A DNA stretch of 61,872 bases from Bacteroidaceae bacterium (GCA_017965425.1 JAGCPY010000088.1:1-61872); one strand, 5' to 3'; shown: positions 46,331 through 56,811, counted from the stretch's first letter. Numbers and translations are program-made. The notes: a model not told the origin generated them from the letters alone.

Positions 46331-48841
46331 ATGGATTTGACAAAGAGATTATTGGCGATGGCCGTGGCCTTTGTTTCCGTTTTGACGGCGCAGGGCTTCG
46401 ATGAGAACGACGAGCGGCTGTGGTATGACCGTCCGGCGAACATCTGGCTGGAGGCGCTGCCAATCGGTAATGGCCGTTTAGGTGGCATGGTTTATGGGGG
46501 AACGGAAACGGATGAAATTCAGCTGAACGAGGATTCGTTCTGGAGTGGCGGCCCACACGACAACAACAGTACGACGGCGATCGGCTATCTTGAGCAGGTT
46601 CGGCGCCTGATTTTCGAGGGTCAGGAGCAGGAGGCGGGACGGTTGATTGACCGTGAATTCGTGAAGGGACCGCATGGCATGAAATTCCTGTTGTTGGGTA
46701 GTCTGAAGATGACACACGAAGGCATCAGTCCCGATGCGGTGACCAACTATCATCGCGAGTTGGACCTGCGGACGGCTCTCTCGACTGTGACGTTTGAGCA
46801 GGGTGGCCGGCGTTACCGTCGCAGCGCATTCGCGTCGATAGCGGACGGGGTGATTGTGCTGCGTCTTGAGGTGAGCGAGCCTTCGAGTTTCACGATGAGC
46901 CATACGGTTCCTTACGAAACAAAATACGCTAAGAACGAGGACGGACAGATGGCCATCATCAGCGGCGTGCCCCATGAAGGCATCGCGTCGAAGCTGCACG
47001 CTGCACTATGCTATGCGGTGGATTCGGACGGGGAAGTGACCTACGGCGATAACGGCGAGGTGAGCGTGAAGGGCTACAAGAAGGCTACTGTCTATATTTC
47101 TGCGGCCACCAACTATGTGAACTACCAAGATGTCAGTGGCAAGGCCGATGTGCGAAGCCTGAAACTCCTGACTGAGGCTCGACGCCATCGGTATTCAACG
47201 CTTCTGGCACGCCACACACGTACGTATCAGGAGCAGTACAACCGTGTGCGGCTGAACCTGCCTTCAGGGGACAGGAACTGCGAGTTGCCGACAGACCGTC
47301 GGTTGGAGCGTTTTTCGGGTAGCACAGACTGGGGCCTGGTGGCTTTGCTGTTCAACTATGGCCGTTACCTGCTCATCAGCAGTTCTCAACCAGGTGGTCA
47401 GCCAGCCAACCTGCAAGGGTTGTGGAACGATAAGAAGGATGCGATGTGGGACTCGAAATATACCATCAACATCAATGCGGAGATGAACTACTGGCCGTCT
47501 GAAGTGTGTAACCTCACGGAGACGAACGTGCCTTTCTTCGGCATGATCCGCGACCTGAGCGAAACGGGTGCGAAGACGGCGAAGACGATGTATGGTTGCG
47601 GAGGATGGATGGCTCACCACAACACAGACCTGTGGCGCATAGCGGGGCCCGTAGATGGGGCTTTCTGGGGAATGTTCCCAAACGGCGGTGCGTGGTTGGC
47701 CACCCATCTGTGGCAGCACTATCTCTACACGGGTGACGTGGATTTCCTGCGTGAGTGGTACCCCGTGATCAAGGGGACGGCCGATTTCTACCTTGACTAC
47801 ATGCATCGACATCCCGGCTATCACAACTGGCTGGTAGTGGTGCCGTCGGTGAGTCCGGAACAGGGCCCGGCTGGTAAGCCGACCCCCATCACGGCCGGCT
47901 GCACGATGGACAACCAGATTGTTTTCGATGCGCTGACGAACACGCTGTCGGCGGCACGTATCTTGAACGTGGACGAGGATTACCAGAAGCGACTGCAACA
48001 GGCTTTGGCCCAATTGCCTCCCATGCAGATTGGCAGCCGAGGCCAGTTGCAGGAGTGGCTGATAGATGCGGACGGAGCCGACATGCGCCACCGCCACATC
48101 TCACATTTATATGGTCTATTCCCTTCGAACCAGATCAGTCCCTACAGCCACAACGAGTTGTTCGCCGCTGCAAAGCAGACGCTGACAGACCGCGGTGACG
48201 AGGCTACGGGTTGGAGCCTTGGATGGAAGATTTGCTTCTGGGCTCGAATGTTGGATGGCGACCATTCGCTGAAGATTCTGCAGAATATGTTGAAGTTGCT
48301 GCCGTCTGACGGTGCATGGCGGCAGCATCCCGAAGGACGGACATATCCCAACCTCTTCGATGCCCATCCGCCGTTCCAGATTGACGGCAACTTCGGAGCT
48401 ACGGCGGGGATTGCCGAGATGTTGCTTCAAAGCCATGATGGCGGATTGCACCTGTTGCCAGCGTTGCCACATAGTTGGAAGAAAGGAAGCGTTGCAGGAC
48501 TAAAAGCTCGTGGCGGTTTCGAGGTGAAAATGGAGTGGGACGAGGGTATGTTGCAGAAGGCCACGATTCGTTCCACCATCGGAGGAACTCTTCGTCTGCG
48601 TTCGTACGTGGAACTGGAGGGGCGTGGTTTGGTAGCCGCGAAGGGCGAATGCCCCAACCCGTTATTTGCCCCGGCACACATCAAGGAACCGCTATTGTCG
48701 CCAAACTTAGACAGGAAGCCTGTGCTTGCTTTGAAGAAAGTCTATGAGTATGACTTGAAGACGGTGGCGGGAAGAGAATATCAAATCTTCACCCCTGACA
48801 GACAACATCAGGAAAGTTCTCGCCATGTTACCTCTAAATAA
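46331..48841 (+). CDS. GH95 alpha-L-fucosidase/alpha-L-galactosidase
   Basis: The protein has 836 residues with a short signal peptide ([19 protein letters not shown]). The GH95 pattern is clear throughout: [89 protein letters not shown] and [17 protein letters not shown]. Family members release alpha-L-fucose, or alpha-L-galactose from complex xylan. The segment before RHRHISH reads [11 protein letters not shown], where I recall fucosidase-type members having EWxEDxDDP; if right, this may mark altered specificity. No sorting tail is seen, so a periplasmic location is likely. CE6 begins 6 bp after the stop. Confidence 0.92.
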   Translation: MDLTKRLLAMAVAFVSVLTAQGFDENDERLWYDRPANIWLEALPIGNGRLGGMVYGGTETDEIQLNEDSFWSGGPHDNNSTTAIGYLEQVRRLIFEGQEQEAGRLIDREFVKGPHGMKFLLLGSLKMTHEGISPDAVTNYHRELDLRTALSTVTFEQGGRRYRRSAFASIADGVIVLRLEVSEPSSFTMSHTVPYETKYAKNEDGQMAIISGVPHEGIASKLHAALCYAVDSDGEVTYGDNGEVSVKGYKKATVYISAATNYVNYQDVSGKADVRSLKLLTEARRHRYSTLLARHTRTYQEQYNRVRLNLPSGDRNCELPTDRRLERFSGSTDWGLVALLFNYGRYLLISSSQPGGQPANLQGLWNDKKDAMWDSKYTININAEMNYWPSEVCNLTETNVPFFGMIRDLSETGAKTAKTMYGCGGWMAHHNTDLWRIAGPVDGAFWGMFPNGGAWLATHLWQHYLYTGDVDFLREWYPVIKGTADFYLDYMHRHPGYHNWLVVVPSVSPEQGPAGKPTPITAGCTMDNQIVFDALTNTLSAARILNVDEDYQKRLQQALAQLPPMQIGSRGQLQEWLIDADGADMRHRHISHLYGLFPSNQISPYSHNELFAAAKQTLTDRGDEATGWSLGWKICFWARMLDGDHSLKILQNMLKLLPSDGAWRQHPEGRTYPNLFDAHPPFQIDGNFGATAGIAEMLLQSHDGGLHLLPALPHSWKKGSVAGLKARGGFEVKMEWDEGMLQKATIRSTIGGTLRLRSYVELEGRGLVAAKGECPNPLFAPAHIKEPLLSPNLDRKPVLALKKVYEYDLKTVAGREYQIFTPDRQHQESSRHVTSK

Positions 48842-48847
48842 TAAACG

Positions 48848-50146
48848 ATGAAACATCTTTTCCTTATAGTTGCACTATGGACAGCTGGCCTGACTGGAGC
48901 TTCGGCCGAGGCCGACCCTAATTTCTATATCTATCTCTGCTTCGGGCAGTCCAATATGGAAGGCAATGCCCAATGGGAGAGTGTCGATAACACTGTGGAT
49001 ACCCGCTTCAAGATGCTTGCCACCACCAAGTTCGACAGCCCTGCCCGCATTCTGGGAGGTTGGTACACTGCCAAACCGCCCATCGTTAGTCCTGTAGGTA
49101 AACTGGGACCAACGGACTACTTCGGTCGCACGATGGTGGCGGCCTTGCCTAAAGAGGTGAAAGTTGGAGTCGTGGCTGTCGCTATGGGAGGCAGTCCTAT
49201 CGAGATGTTCGACAAGGACAAGTGTATCCAGAAACTGGAAGACAACCCCAATGAGTGGTGGGCAATCATCACCCGCAATCATTATGGTGGCAACGCCTAC
49301 CAGCGGCTCATCGACATGGGACGTAAGGCTCAGGAGAAAGGGGTCATCAAAGGAATCCTCCTTCATCAGGGCTGCTCGAACAACGGTGATCCCAACTGGC
49401 CGAAGAATGTGAAGAAGATATATAACGACATGCTCACGGATTTGGGCCTTAGTGCTAAGGACGTACCCTTGTTCGTGGGTGAGACCTTGCGCGAAGATCA
49501 GGGCGGTGTCTGCTGGGGGCATAATTCTGTCATTGCCACCATGCCCAAGGTCGTTCCCACCTCACACGTCATCCACTCCAACGGATGTCCAGGCAACGAC
49601 ACAGATCCCTGGCATTTCTGCGCTGCAGGTTATCGTACGATGGGTAAACGCTATGCTTATGCAGCTCTTCAAACGATGGGAATGGAGACCAAGGCAGACT
49701 CTGCCTATAAGATTGCGGCCAACCTGAAGAGATTTTTCACCGTCAGGAACTTTGACGACCACTACGCGGCCAAAGCCCGTGAGTCAGTAACGCTGCAGCT
49801 CTGGGCCACCTTTGCCGACGGTCATCGCGAAGACCTAACGGAAGAAGCGACCTTCAACAGCTCAGACTTCAAAATCAGCAATGGCAAGGTGAAAATACCC
49901 GCCAGTGGCATCGGTGGCATTGTCACTGCCACTTACACGGATTTTCTCGGAGAGGTTCACAAGGTGGACATCACCATTGGAGAACTACCTGATAAGGTCA
50001 ACGATGTTCATCTTTCAAAACCAATAATTGATGATGATTCAAATGTCATATATGATTTCAAAGGATATACAATAGATCCAACTTCTTCTAAACGGCTGCC
50101 ACGAGGCATATATATCATCAACGGCAAAAAAGTATGTATTCAATAG
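48848..50146 (+). CDS. CE6-like (SASA) acetyl esterase with sorting tail
   Basis: The protein has 432 residues with signal peptide MKHLFLIVALWTAGLTGASA. The SGNH/SASA domain (residues about 23-285) has Ser35 in FGQSNMEG and a DxxH motif in TDPWHFCAAG. The position that is Glu in the paralogue's HQGES is Cys176 here (HQGCSNNGD). A small beta domain (about 295-380) and a type IX-like tail (YDFKGYTI ... GIYIINGKKVCIQ) follow. It is a close relative of the esterase half of the CE6-GH43 protein. Likely activity: removal of O-acetyl groups from xylan, if the Cys substitution is tolerated. It is tightly packed between GH95 and the tandem GH43 gene. Confidence 0.85.
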   Translation: MKHLFLIVALWTAGLTGASAEADPNFYIYLCFGQSNMEGNAQWESVDNTVDTRFKMLATTKFDSPARILGGWYTAKPPIVSPVGKLGPTDYFGRTMVAALPKEVKVGVVAVAMGGSPIEMFDKDKCIQKLEDNPNEWWAIITRNHYGGNAYQRLIDMGRKAQEKGVIKGILLHQGCSNNGDPNWPKNVKKIYNDMLTDLGLSAKDVPLFVGETLREDQGGVCWGHNSVIATMPKVVPTSHVIHSNGCPGNDTDPWHFCAAGYRTMGKRYAYAALQTMGMETKADSAYKIAANLKRFFTVRNFDDHYAAKARESVTLQLWATFADGHREDLTEEATFNSSDFKISNGKVKIPASGIGGIVTATYTDFLGEVHKVDITIGELPDKVNDVHLSKPIIDDDSNVIYDFKGYTIDPTSSKRLPRGIYIINGKKVCIQ

Positions 50147-50177
50147 ACCATTATTTTTCTCTAAAAACATATCAGCC

Positions 50178-53075
50178 ATGAACCTCAAATCTCAAAATGC
50201 ATCCTGGGCTCTACTCCTCATGTCAACATTTACCCTTCAACTTATCACTTTCAAGTCCTATGCCCAACAACCCAAGAAACCTTCTCCTGCTGAGGTGACG
50301 GCATCCGCACATTACCGCAACCCCATCATCCAGACATGCTTCACCACCGACCCCGCACCGCTCAACGTGGGTGACAGCGTGCTATACCTCTTCACGGGCC
50401 ACGATGAGGAAAAGGCCGACTTCTTCTGGATGCAGGAATGGCGTGTCTATAGTACCCGAGACATGGTGAACTGGACAGACCACGGATCACCTCTCGCCTT
50501 GGAGTCCTTCTCATGGGCCGACGACCGAGCTTGGGCGCCCCAGACCATAGAACGAAATGGCAAGTTCTACTTCTACATCCCTGCCCACTCCAAGATTTCC
50601 GGCGGCATGGCTATCGGTGTGGCTGTGGCAGAACGTCCCGAAGGGCCCTATCGTGACGCCCTCGGACATCCGCTCTACGACAACGGCTCTTGGGATCACA
50701 TCGACCCCACCGTGTGGATTGACGAGAAAAACCAGGCGTGGCTCGCATGGGGTAATCCCCGTATCTACCTCATGCAACTGCAAGACGACATGATTCATCC
50801 CAAAGGCGAAGTGCAACTAATAGACATGACAGAGGAAGGCTTCGGAGCTCCCGTCGGTCAAGAGCGAGACAAAAATAAAAAATACAAGGACTGCTACGTG
50901 GAAGGGCCGTGGTTAATGCAGCGGCATGGCAAGTGGAACCTCATCTATGCTGCCGGGGGCATTCCCGAACACATCAGCTACAGCTCCGCACCTTCTCCCC
51001 TCGGGCCTTGGCACTATGAAGGGGTGATCATGCCCGAAGGAGGCACGGGCTCCTTCACCAATCACTGTGGAGTCGTCACCTTCAAGGGTCACAACTATTT
51101 CTTCTATCACACCGCTCACCTGCCTGGCGGCGGAGGCTTCGGACGCAGCGCATCGGTGGAAGAGTTCAGCTATACAGTGGATGGTCGTTTCCCGACCATC
51201 TTACCCACCCGCGAAGGCGTGAAGCCCATCGCCACCTTCAATCCTTATCGCCAAGTTCCTGCTGCCACAATGGCCTATTCCTTCGGACTGAAAACCAGAC
51301 AACATCAACCCGCCCCAAATCGTGTGTCTGGCGGTTTTCCCGCCAGATCTCCTCTCACCATCTACGTCAGCGACACCCACGATGGTGACTGGTTGCGCTT
51401 GGATAACGTAGATTTCGGCCTGAACGGGGCCCGTGAGTTCACCGTCTCTGCCGCTTCAGGACTGCGCGGCGGGCGTATAGAACTGCACGCCGACAGCCTC
51501 CACGGACTCAACCTCGGAACCGTTGAGGTCAGTGGTACAGGAGGTTGGGAACAATTTCGCACATTCTCAGCTTTCCTGCCGCGCATCACCACCGGCGTGC
51601 ATGACCTCTACCTGGTCTTCCGTGGACGCAAAGGACCCGAACTCTTCAACCTTGAATGGTGGCAGATGAACGATGACGCGGATGTCAACCTGCCCATCCT
51701 GCAAACTCACTACACTGCCGACCCCTCGCCGCTCGTCATCGGCGATACCGTCTATCTCTACGTCAGCCATGACAGCCATCCGGATGAGATATTGGATGCA
51801 CGCGAACGCAACAGTGCAGGCTTCTTCATGTACGACTGGCTTCTCTACACCTCCACCGACATGGTCAACTGGACAGACCACGGCCCTGTAGCCTCACTGC
51901 GAGACTTCCAGTGGCGCTCGCGGGACAACGGTGCCTGGGCCATTCAGACTGTGGAACGCAATGGCAAGTATTATCTGTATGCACCCCTGCACGGACACGG
52001 CATCGGGGTCCTGGTGGCCGATTCGCCCTATGGCCCCTTCCGCGATCCGCTGGGCAAGCCTCTTGTTTGGCAGAAGGAGCATTGGGACGATATCGACCCC
52101 ACCGTTTATATTGATAAGAGCGGTCAGGCGTGGATGTACTGGGGTAATCCCAATACCTATTATGTAAAACTGCGCAAGGACATGATCAGCACAGAGGGGG
52201 ACATTGTGAAGTTAGACGATCACATCGACCATTATCAAGAAGGACCGTGGCTCTATGAGCGCGGTGGTCATTGGTATCTTGCTTATGCTTCCACCTGCTG
52301 TCCCGAAGGACTTGGCTATGCCATGTCTGACAGTCCCACAGGTCCCTGGCAGTGCAAAGGCTACGTCATGGCTCCCACGCCACGCGACCGCGGCAACCAC
52401 CCGGGAATCATGGATTTCAAAGGAAAAAGCTATGTCTTCGGACAGGACTACGACCTGTTGCACCATGAGACCCGTGAGCATTTTGAGCGTCGCAGTGTCA
52501 GCCTGGCCGAGATGCACTACAACGCCGACGGCACCATCCAGGAAGTGCCTTACTGGCTGGACCTTCGGCTGCCGGAACCTGCCGCCACCCTGAACCCCTA
52601 CCGCCGTGTAGAGGCTGAGACGATGGCGTGGGGCTACGGCTTGCGAACAGAGAAAATGAACATCCCCGGCACCCGTGAACTGGTCGCCAAGGCACGTCGC
52701 AACCATTCCAAGGAGTCCATCATCAACCAGTTCCCTGAAAGCACAGGCAAGAAGAACCTCTATGTCTATGACCTCAACGCCGGTGAGTTCATCCGTCTGC
52801 GGGCCGTCGATTTCGGCAACAAGGCACCTCGCAGTTTTGAACTGCTTGCTGCCGCTGCCGACGACGCTTCTGCCACCATCAGTCTCCACCTGGACAACCC
52901 CGGTGGCCCACTGCTGGCTACCATCGACATCACTTCCGCTGGGGGAGTGCAGTTCTATCGCGCCTTCACCACCAAACTCACGCCCAAACTCGCCACTGGC
53001 ATCCGTGACCTCTTCCTCTGTATAGACCACGCAAAAGGTGACGTTCGCCTCGACTGGTGGCAGTTCAAGAAGTAA
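50178..53075 (+). CDS. Tandem GH43-CBM6-like / GH43-CBM6-like protein
   Basis: The protein has 965 residues with a signal peptide (about 1-29). It is an internal duplication: two GH43 units, each followed by a CBM6-type sandwich. Unit 1: Asp58 (CFTTDPAP), Asp176 (DHIDPTVWID), Glu242 (YVEGPWLMQ). Unit 2: Asp515 (HYTADPSP), Asp640 (DDIDPTVYID), Glu688 (YQEGPWLYE). The CBM parts end in similar strands (DLYLVFRG ... LEWWQM and DLFLCIDH ... LDWWQFKK). All three catalytic positions survive in both units, so both may be active. Inferred role: arabinofuranosidase and/or xylosidase on branched xylan fragments. There is no sorting tail. The GH27 gene follows after 50 bp. Confidence 0.9.
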   Translation: MNLKSQNASWALLLMSTFTLQLITFKSYAQQPKKPSPAEVTASAHYRNPIIQTCFTTDPAPLNVGDSVLYLFTGHDEEKADFFWMQEWRVYSTRDMVNWTDHGSPLALESFSWADDRAWAPQTIERNGKFYFYIPAHSKISGGMAIGVAVAERPEGPYRDALGHPLYDNGSWDHIDPTVWIDEKNQAWLAWGNPRIYLMQLQDDMIHPKGEVQLIDMTEEGFGAPVGQERDKNKKYKDCYVEGPWLMQRHGKWNLIYAAGGIPEHISYSSAPSPLGPWHYEGVIMPEGGTGSFTNHCGVVTFKGHNYFFYHTAHLPGGGGFGRSASVEEFSYTVDGRFPTILPTREGVKPIATFNPYRQVPAATMAYSFGLKTRQHQPAPNRVSGGFPARSPLTIYVSDTHDGDWLRLDNVDFGLNGAREFTVSAASGLRGGRIELHADSLHGLNLGTVEVSGTGGWEQFRTFSAFLPRITTGVHDLYLVFRGRKGPELFNLEWWQMNDDADVNLPILQTHYTADPSPLVIGDTVYLYVSHDSHPDEILDARERNSAGFFMYDWLLYTSTDMVNWTDHGPVASLRDFQWRSRDNGAWAIQTVERNGKYYLYAPLHGHGIGVLVADSPYGPFRDPLGKPLVWQKEHWDDIDPTVYIDKSGQAWMYWGNPNTYYVKLRKDMISTEGDIVKLDDHIDHYQEGPWLYERGGHWYLAYASTCCPEGLGYAMSDSPTGPWQCKGYVMAPTPRDRGNHPGIMDFKGKSYVFGQDYDLLHHETREHFERRSVSLAEMHYNADGTIQEVPYWLDLRLPEPAATLNPYRRVEAETMAWGYGLRTEKMNIPGTRELVAKARRNHSKESIINQFPESTGKKNLYVYDLNAGEFIRLRAVDFGNKAPRSFELLAAAADDASATISLHLDNPGGPLLATIDITSAGGVQFYRAFTTKLTPKLATGIRDLFLCIDHAKGDVRLDWWQFKK

Positions 53076-53125
53076 AAACCTCCCATGAGACTCATCCCAT
53101 CCTCAAGAACCCATTATTTTGCCTT

Positions 53126-54904
53126 ATGACACATCATCTTCGTACCCTCCTCATTCTTCTCACATTCAGTTTCCAACTTTTGACTTTCAACTCCATCACC
53201 TTCGCTCAGGCCACCGATGACGGTCCCACTATGGGGTGGTCTTCATGGAATACATACGGCGTGAACATCAACGAGACGCTCATCCGTCAGCAGACCGCTG
53301 CAATGGTCAGCAAGGGATTGAAAGCCGTCGGCTATCAGTACATCAATATTGATGACGGATATTTTGGCGGTCGCGACCCAGAGACAGGTCAATTACTCAT
53401 CCATCCCACTCGCTTCCCCAAGGGACTGAAAGGCATTGTGGACTATATTCACGCTCGTGGCCTGAAAGCTGGCATCTACTCCGATGCAGGACGCAACACC
53501 TGTGGCAGTTACTTCAACGGAGATATCATCGGCAAGGGCGTCGGACTCTATGAGCATGACCAGCAGGATGCCGACTTCTTCTTTAAAGAGCTGAACTTCG
53601 ACTTCATCAAGGTTGACTTTTGCGGCGGTTCACCAGCCCACAACGAAGACCGTTTCTACCTGAATGAGCGTGAACGCTATACAGCTATCGCCGAAGCCAT
53701 CCGCAACACGGGGCGCACAGATGTCCGCATGAATGCTTGCCGATGGGCATACCCCGGAACTTGGATCAGCGACGTTGCCTTCTCATGGCGCACCACCGGA
53801 GACATCAACTGCAGCTGGGGAAGTGTGAAAGGTATTATTAAGGAAAACCTTTATCTTAGTGCCTACTGCCATGATGGCACCTATAACGACATGGACATGC
53901 TGGAAGTAGGGCGCAGTCTCACTGCCGAAGAAGATAAAACACACTTCGGTATCTGGTGCATCATGTCATCACCTCTGCTTATTGGCTGTGACATGACGAA
54001 CATTAACTCCACCGCATTGGATCTGCTCAAGAATAAGGAACTCATAGCTCTCAACCAAGATTCTCTTCACCTGCAAGCCTACGTTTGCCAACGCGTCGGC
54101 GATTGCTATGTGTTGGTAAAGGACATAGAACAACGCTTCGGGCTAAAGCGCGCCTTTGCGGTCTATAACTCATCCGATCAGGAACAAACCGTTAATGTCA
54201 AGTTCGATGCCATGGACCTTGCAGGCACCATCACCTTGCGCGACTGCTTCCGCAAACGCAATGCCGGCACAGCTGAGGGTTACTTAGAAGTCACGGTTCC
54301 TGCTCATGGAACGGCCATTTACACAGCCACCGCAGAGCAGCGCTTGGAACGAACGCTTTATGAGGCCGAAACGGCCTTCATCGGCAACTATCAAGAACTT
54401 GTCAACAACCAAAGCTTGCCTAGCGGCATCACAGACGACGGTGCCAACAATTGCTCTGGAGGATGTAAGGTGGGATGGCTCGGTAAGAACGCAGACAACT
54501 ATTTGGAATGGAATAACGTCTTCAGCACTACTGGAGGAAAGTATCGACTCACATTTGCTTACCTATGTGACTCTAACCGTTCCATGCAACTCAGCGTTAA
54601 TGGCGAGCGTCCACAGAACCTCGCAAATCTAAACTCTGGAAGTTTCAGCAAAGTCAGCAAGAAAACTGTTAATGTGCAACTCAAGGCTGGCACCAACACC
54701 ATCCGTCTCAGTAACCCAACAGCGTGGATGCCCGACATGGACTATTTGCAAGTGGAACTCCTCGAAGCCGACCATATCAACTCTTTCAACTCCCAAAGCA
54801 ATAACAACCACACTATCTATAACCTTTCCGGACTGCCAAACTCATCCACAAATCTCCGCAAAGGCATCTACGTCATCAACAGACGTAAAGTCAGCATACC
54901 ATAA
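53126..54904 (+). CDS. GH27 alpha-galactosidase with C-terminal CBM and sorting tail
   Basis: The protein has 592 residues from ATG 53126, which begins a signal peptide (HHLRTLLILLTFSFQLLTF); the longer frame from 53057 lies inside the preceding gene. GH27: PTMGWSSWNTYGVNINE, YINIDDGYFGGRD, nucleophile Asp164 in FDFIKVDFCGG, acid/base Asp226 in WRTTGDI. A CBM35/6-like module (about 415-560, starting YEAETAFIGN) and a type IX-like tail (YNLSGLPN ... GIYVINRRKVSIP) follow. It releases terminal alpha-D-galactose (or beta-L-arabinopyranose in some relatives), either of which is a plausible cap on branched xylan. It is the last gene of the plus-strand enzyme run. Confidence 0.92.
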   Translation: MTHHLRTLLILLTFSFQLLTFNSITFAQATDDGPTMGWSSWNTYGVNINETLIRQQTAAMVSKGLKAVGYQYINIDDGYFGGRDPETGQLLIHPTRFPKGLKGIVDYIHARGLKAGIYSDAGRNTCGSYFNGDIIGKGVGLYEHDQQDADFFFKELNFDFIKVDFCGGSPAHNEDRFYLNERERYTAIAEAIRNTGRTDVRMNACRWAYPGTWISDVAFSWRTTGDINCSWGSVKGIIKENLYLSAYCHDGTYNDMDMLEVGRSLTAEEDKTHFGIWCIMSSPLLIGCDMTNINSTALDLLKNKELIALNQDSLHLQAYVCQRVGDCYVLVKDIEQRFGLKRAFAVYNSSDQEQTVNVKFDAMDLAGTITLRDCFRKRNAGTAEGYLEVTVPAHGTAIYTATAEQRLERTLYEAETAFIGNYQELVNNQSLPSGITDDGANNCSGGCKVGWLGKNADNYLEWNNVFSTTGGKYRLTFAYLCDSNRSMQLSVNGERPQNLANLNSGSFSKVSKKTVNVQLKAGTNTIRLSNPTAWMPDMDYLQVELLEADHINSFNSQSNNNHTIYNLSGLPNSSTNLRKGIYVINRRKVSIP

Positions 54905-54919
54905 AAGGATATCACTCCG

Positions 54920-54991
54920 TAGCCCCGAGGGGAATCGAACCCCTATCTAAGGTTTAGGAAACCTCTATTCTATCCGTTGAACTACAGGGCC
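54920..54991 (-). tRNA. tRNA-Arg (anticodon CCT)
   Basis: On the minus strand a full 72-nt cloverleaf folds: acceptor GGCCCTG with CGGGGCT (one G-U at each end region), D-stem GTTC/GAAT, anticodon stem GAGGT/ACCTT with loop TTCCTAA giving anticodon CCT, four-base variable loop, T-stem AGGGG/CCCCT with TTCGATT loop, and discriminator A. CCA is not encoded. It decodes AGG. Confidence 0.93.
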
Positions 54992-55006
54992 ATTGCTTTT
55001 CGGCTG

Positions 55007-55038
55007 CAAAGATAATGCAAATGAGCGACGCAGCCAAA
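55007..55038 (-). promoter_or_regulatory. Promoter of tRNA-Arg
   Basis: On the minus strand TTTG (55038-55035) and TATCTTTG (55014-55007) are 20 bp apart, matching the Bacteroides consensus. The -7 box ends 15 bp before the tRNA 5' end at 54991. Confidence 0.7.
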
Positions 55039-55067
55039 AGAATCCGACACAGATTGCTCAGCAAGCT

Positions 55068-56663
55068 TTAATTTGGGGAGGCTTTAACACCTCGCAGCAC
55101 TTCCAGGGCTTTCAGAACGACGGGGTCATCCGCATAAATGAGTTGGTAATACTCACTCATGTCCCAGAGGTCGCGAGCAATGAGTCCCTTCAGGATGAAG
55201 GCGACGTCTGTACGGGTTTTCTGTAATTCCGACTCATCACGGGCTTTGATGCTATCCTTCTTCTGGGCGTCGGCAAAAAGGTGGTCGAGCAACGAGGATG
55301 GTACGGTAAAGTCGCGTCTGAACGTCTCAAAATCCTTGTATTGTTGGGCTAACTTCTTTCGGTTCTTGTCCATGAAATGCAGGTTCGCGTTGATAATATA
55401 GGAACGGGCATTTAATTCCCTGTGCATTCGCGTGTAACGCGTGGTGTCAAGGGGCACGAAAATGTCTGGCATGATGCCGCCACCACCATAGACCGTGCGC
55501 CCTTTCTTCAGCGTCTTATAACGCAGCGAATCTGGGAAATGTATGCTATCCGCGTTGGTGAGTTCGCCCCTGTTATATCTATCGACAACATCGTGGGCAT
55601 AGGTCTTTGAATCTCCTTTCTCGTAGGGCTTCTGGATGCAACGTCCAGCAGGGGTATAGTAGCGGGCAATGGTGAGGCGAATCATGCTCCCGTCTTCTAA
55701 GTCAATGGGCCTTTGAACAAGGCCTTTCCCAAACGTTCGCCGTCCAATAATCGTGCCTCGGTCATGATCCTGGATAGCACCAGCAAGAATTTCGGAGGCA
55801 GACGCCGAGTATTCGTCCACCAGCACAATGATTCGTCCTTTCTGGAAGATGCCATTTCCTCTGCTTCGGTAGTCGCCCATGCTGACTCCTCCACGTCCTT
55901 TGGTATATACAATCATCTCGCCGTGAGGAAGAAATTCACTCGCCAGTTCTGCTGCGGCTCCAAGGTAGCCTCCGCCGTTTCCTTGGAGGTCTATGATGAG
56001 ATCCTGCATGCCCTGTTGTTGCAGTCGTTTGATGGCTTGCAAGACTTCTGCGTGAGTCGTGGCAGCAAAATTTGAGAATCGAATAAGGCCAATGCCTGGT
56101 TCAACCATATAAGCCGCATCGACACTATTCACAGGAATTTTGTCTCGTTTGATGTTGAAGTTCAAAACTCCCTTTATGCCTCGACGGACAACACCCAAAT
56201 TCACTTTCGTTCCTTTGGGCCCACGCAGTCGGCTCATGATGTCTTCGCGACTCATCTTTACGCCGGCAATCGACGTGTCGTTCACACTAACGATGCGGTC
56301 GCCGGCAACGATGCCAGCCTTCTCTGAAGGACCTTTAGACACCGGCTGGATAACAACAAGCGTATCATCAAGCATATTAAACTGTACACCTATGCCGTCA
56401 AAGTTGCCTTTCAGGGGTTCGTTCATCTTCTTTGTGTCCTTTGCATTCGTGTACTGGGAATGAGGGTCAAGCTTAGAGAGCATACCCGTAATCGCATCCT
56501 CCACTTGACGTTGAATATTGACGGTATCAACATACATCTGGTTAATCATCACGGTGGATTGGAGGAGCTTCCTGATGGCCATTTCTCGCGGGTCAACTTG
56601 TGCTTGTGCAGATAGGGGGGAGAGGAGGAGCAGGGTGAGTGCTAAAGCGATATTTATTTTCAT
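55068..56663 (-). CDS. S41 family C-terminal processing peptidase
   Basis: The protein has 531 residues with signal peptide MKINIALALTLLLLSPLSAQA, so it acts in the periplasm. A helical N-terminus and LDPHSQYTNAKD precede a PDZ domain (about residues 88-170: GNFDGIGVQFNMLDDTLVVI ... GIVAGDRIVSVND). The S41 core has LIIDLQGNGGGYLGAAAELA, the catalytic Ser in VDEYSASASEILAGA and the Lys in RRTFGKGLVQ. Such enzymes trim or degrade proteins from their C-termini. The C-terminal 150 residues (VPLDTTRYTR ... YYQLIYADDP) are the usual Bacteroidetes extension. It has its own -7 box, separated from pnp. Confidence 0.92.
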   Translation of the reverse strand: MKINIALALTLLLLSPLSAQAQVDPREMAIRKLLQSTVMINQMYVDTVNIQRQVEDAITGMLSKLDPHSQYTNAKDTKKMNEPLKGNFDGIGVQFNMLDDTLVVIQPVSKGPSEKAGIVAGDRIVSVNDTSIAGVKMSREDIMSRLRGPKGTKVNLGVVRRGIKGVLNFNIKRDKIPVNSVDAAYMVEPGIGLIRFSNFAATTHAEVLQAIKRLQQQGMQDLIIDLQGNGGGYLGAAAELASEFLPHGEMIVYTKGRGGVSMGDYRSRGNGIFQKGRIIVLVDEYSASASEILAGAIQDHDRGTIIGRRTFGKGLVQRPIDLEDGSMIRLTIARYYTPAGRCIQKPYEKGDSKTYAHDVVDRYNRGELTNADSIHFPDSLRYKTLKKGRTVYGGGGIMPDIFVPLDTTRYTRMHRELNARSYIINANLHFMDKNRKKLAQQYKDFETFRRDFTVPSSLLDHLFADAQKKDSIKARDESELQKTRTDVAFILKGLIARDLWDMSEYYQLIYADDPVVLKALEVLRGVKASPN

Positions 56664-56697
56664 TTATCTAATAATTGTATATGCAGTTATTTTGGTG

Positions 56698-56705
56698 CAA
56701 AGATA
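56698..56705 (-). promoter_or_regulatory. -7 element of the S41 peptidase gene
   Basis: TATCTTTG on the minus strand, 34 bp before the ATG at 56663. No standard -33 TTTG is visible. Confidence 0.5.
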
Positions 56706-56811
56706 GTTAGTATTGCCGAAGCATGGAGTGTTGACCGTTCAAATTTAAGCTTTATTTAGACAAAACGCACAAGAGGCAGAGAACGTGAAGCTCATTGAAA
56801 TATATAAAAGG

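Noticed and set aside
53057-53125. Upstream extension of the GH27 frame
   Set aside because: It overlaps the tandem GH43 gene; the signal peptide starts at ATG 53126.
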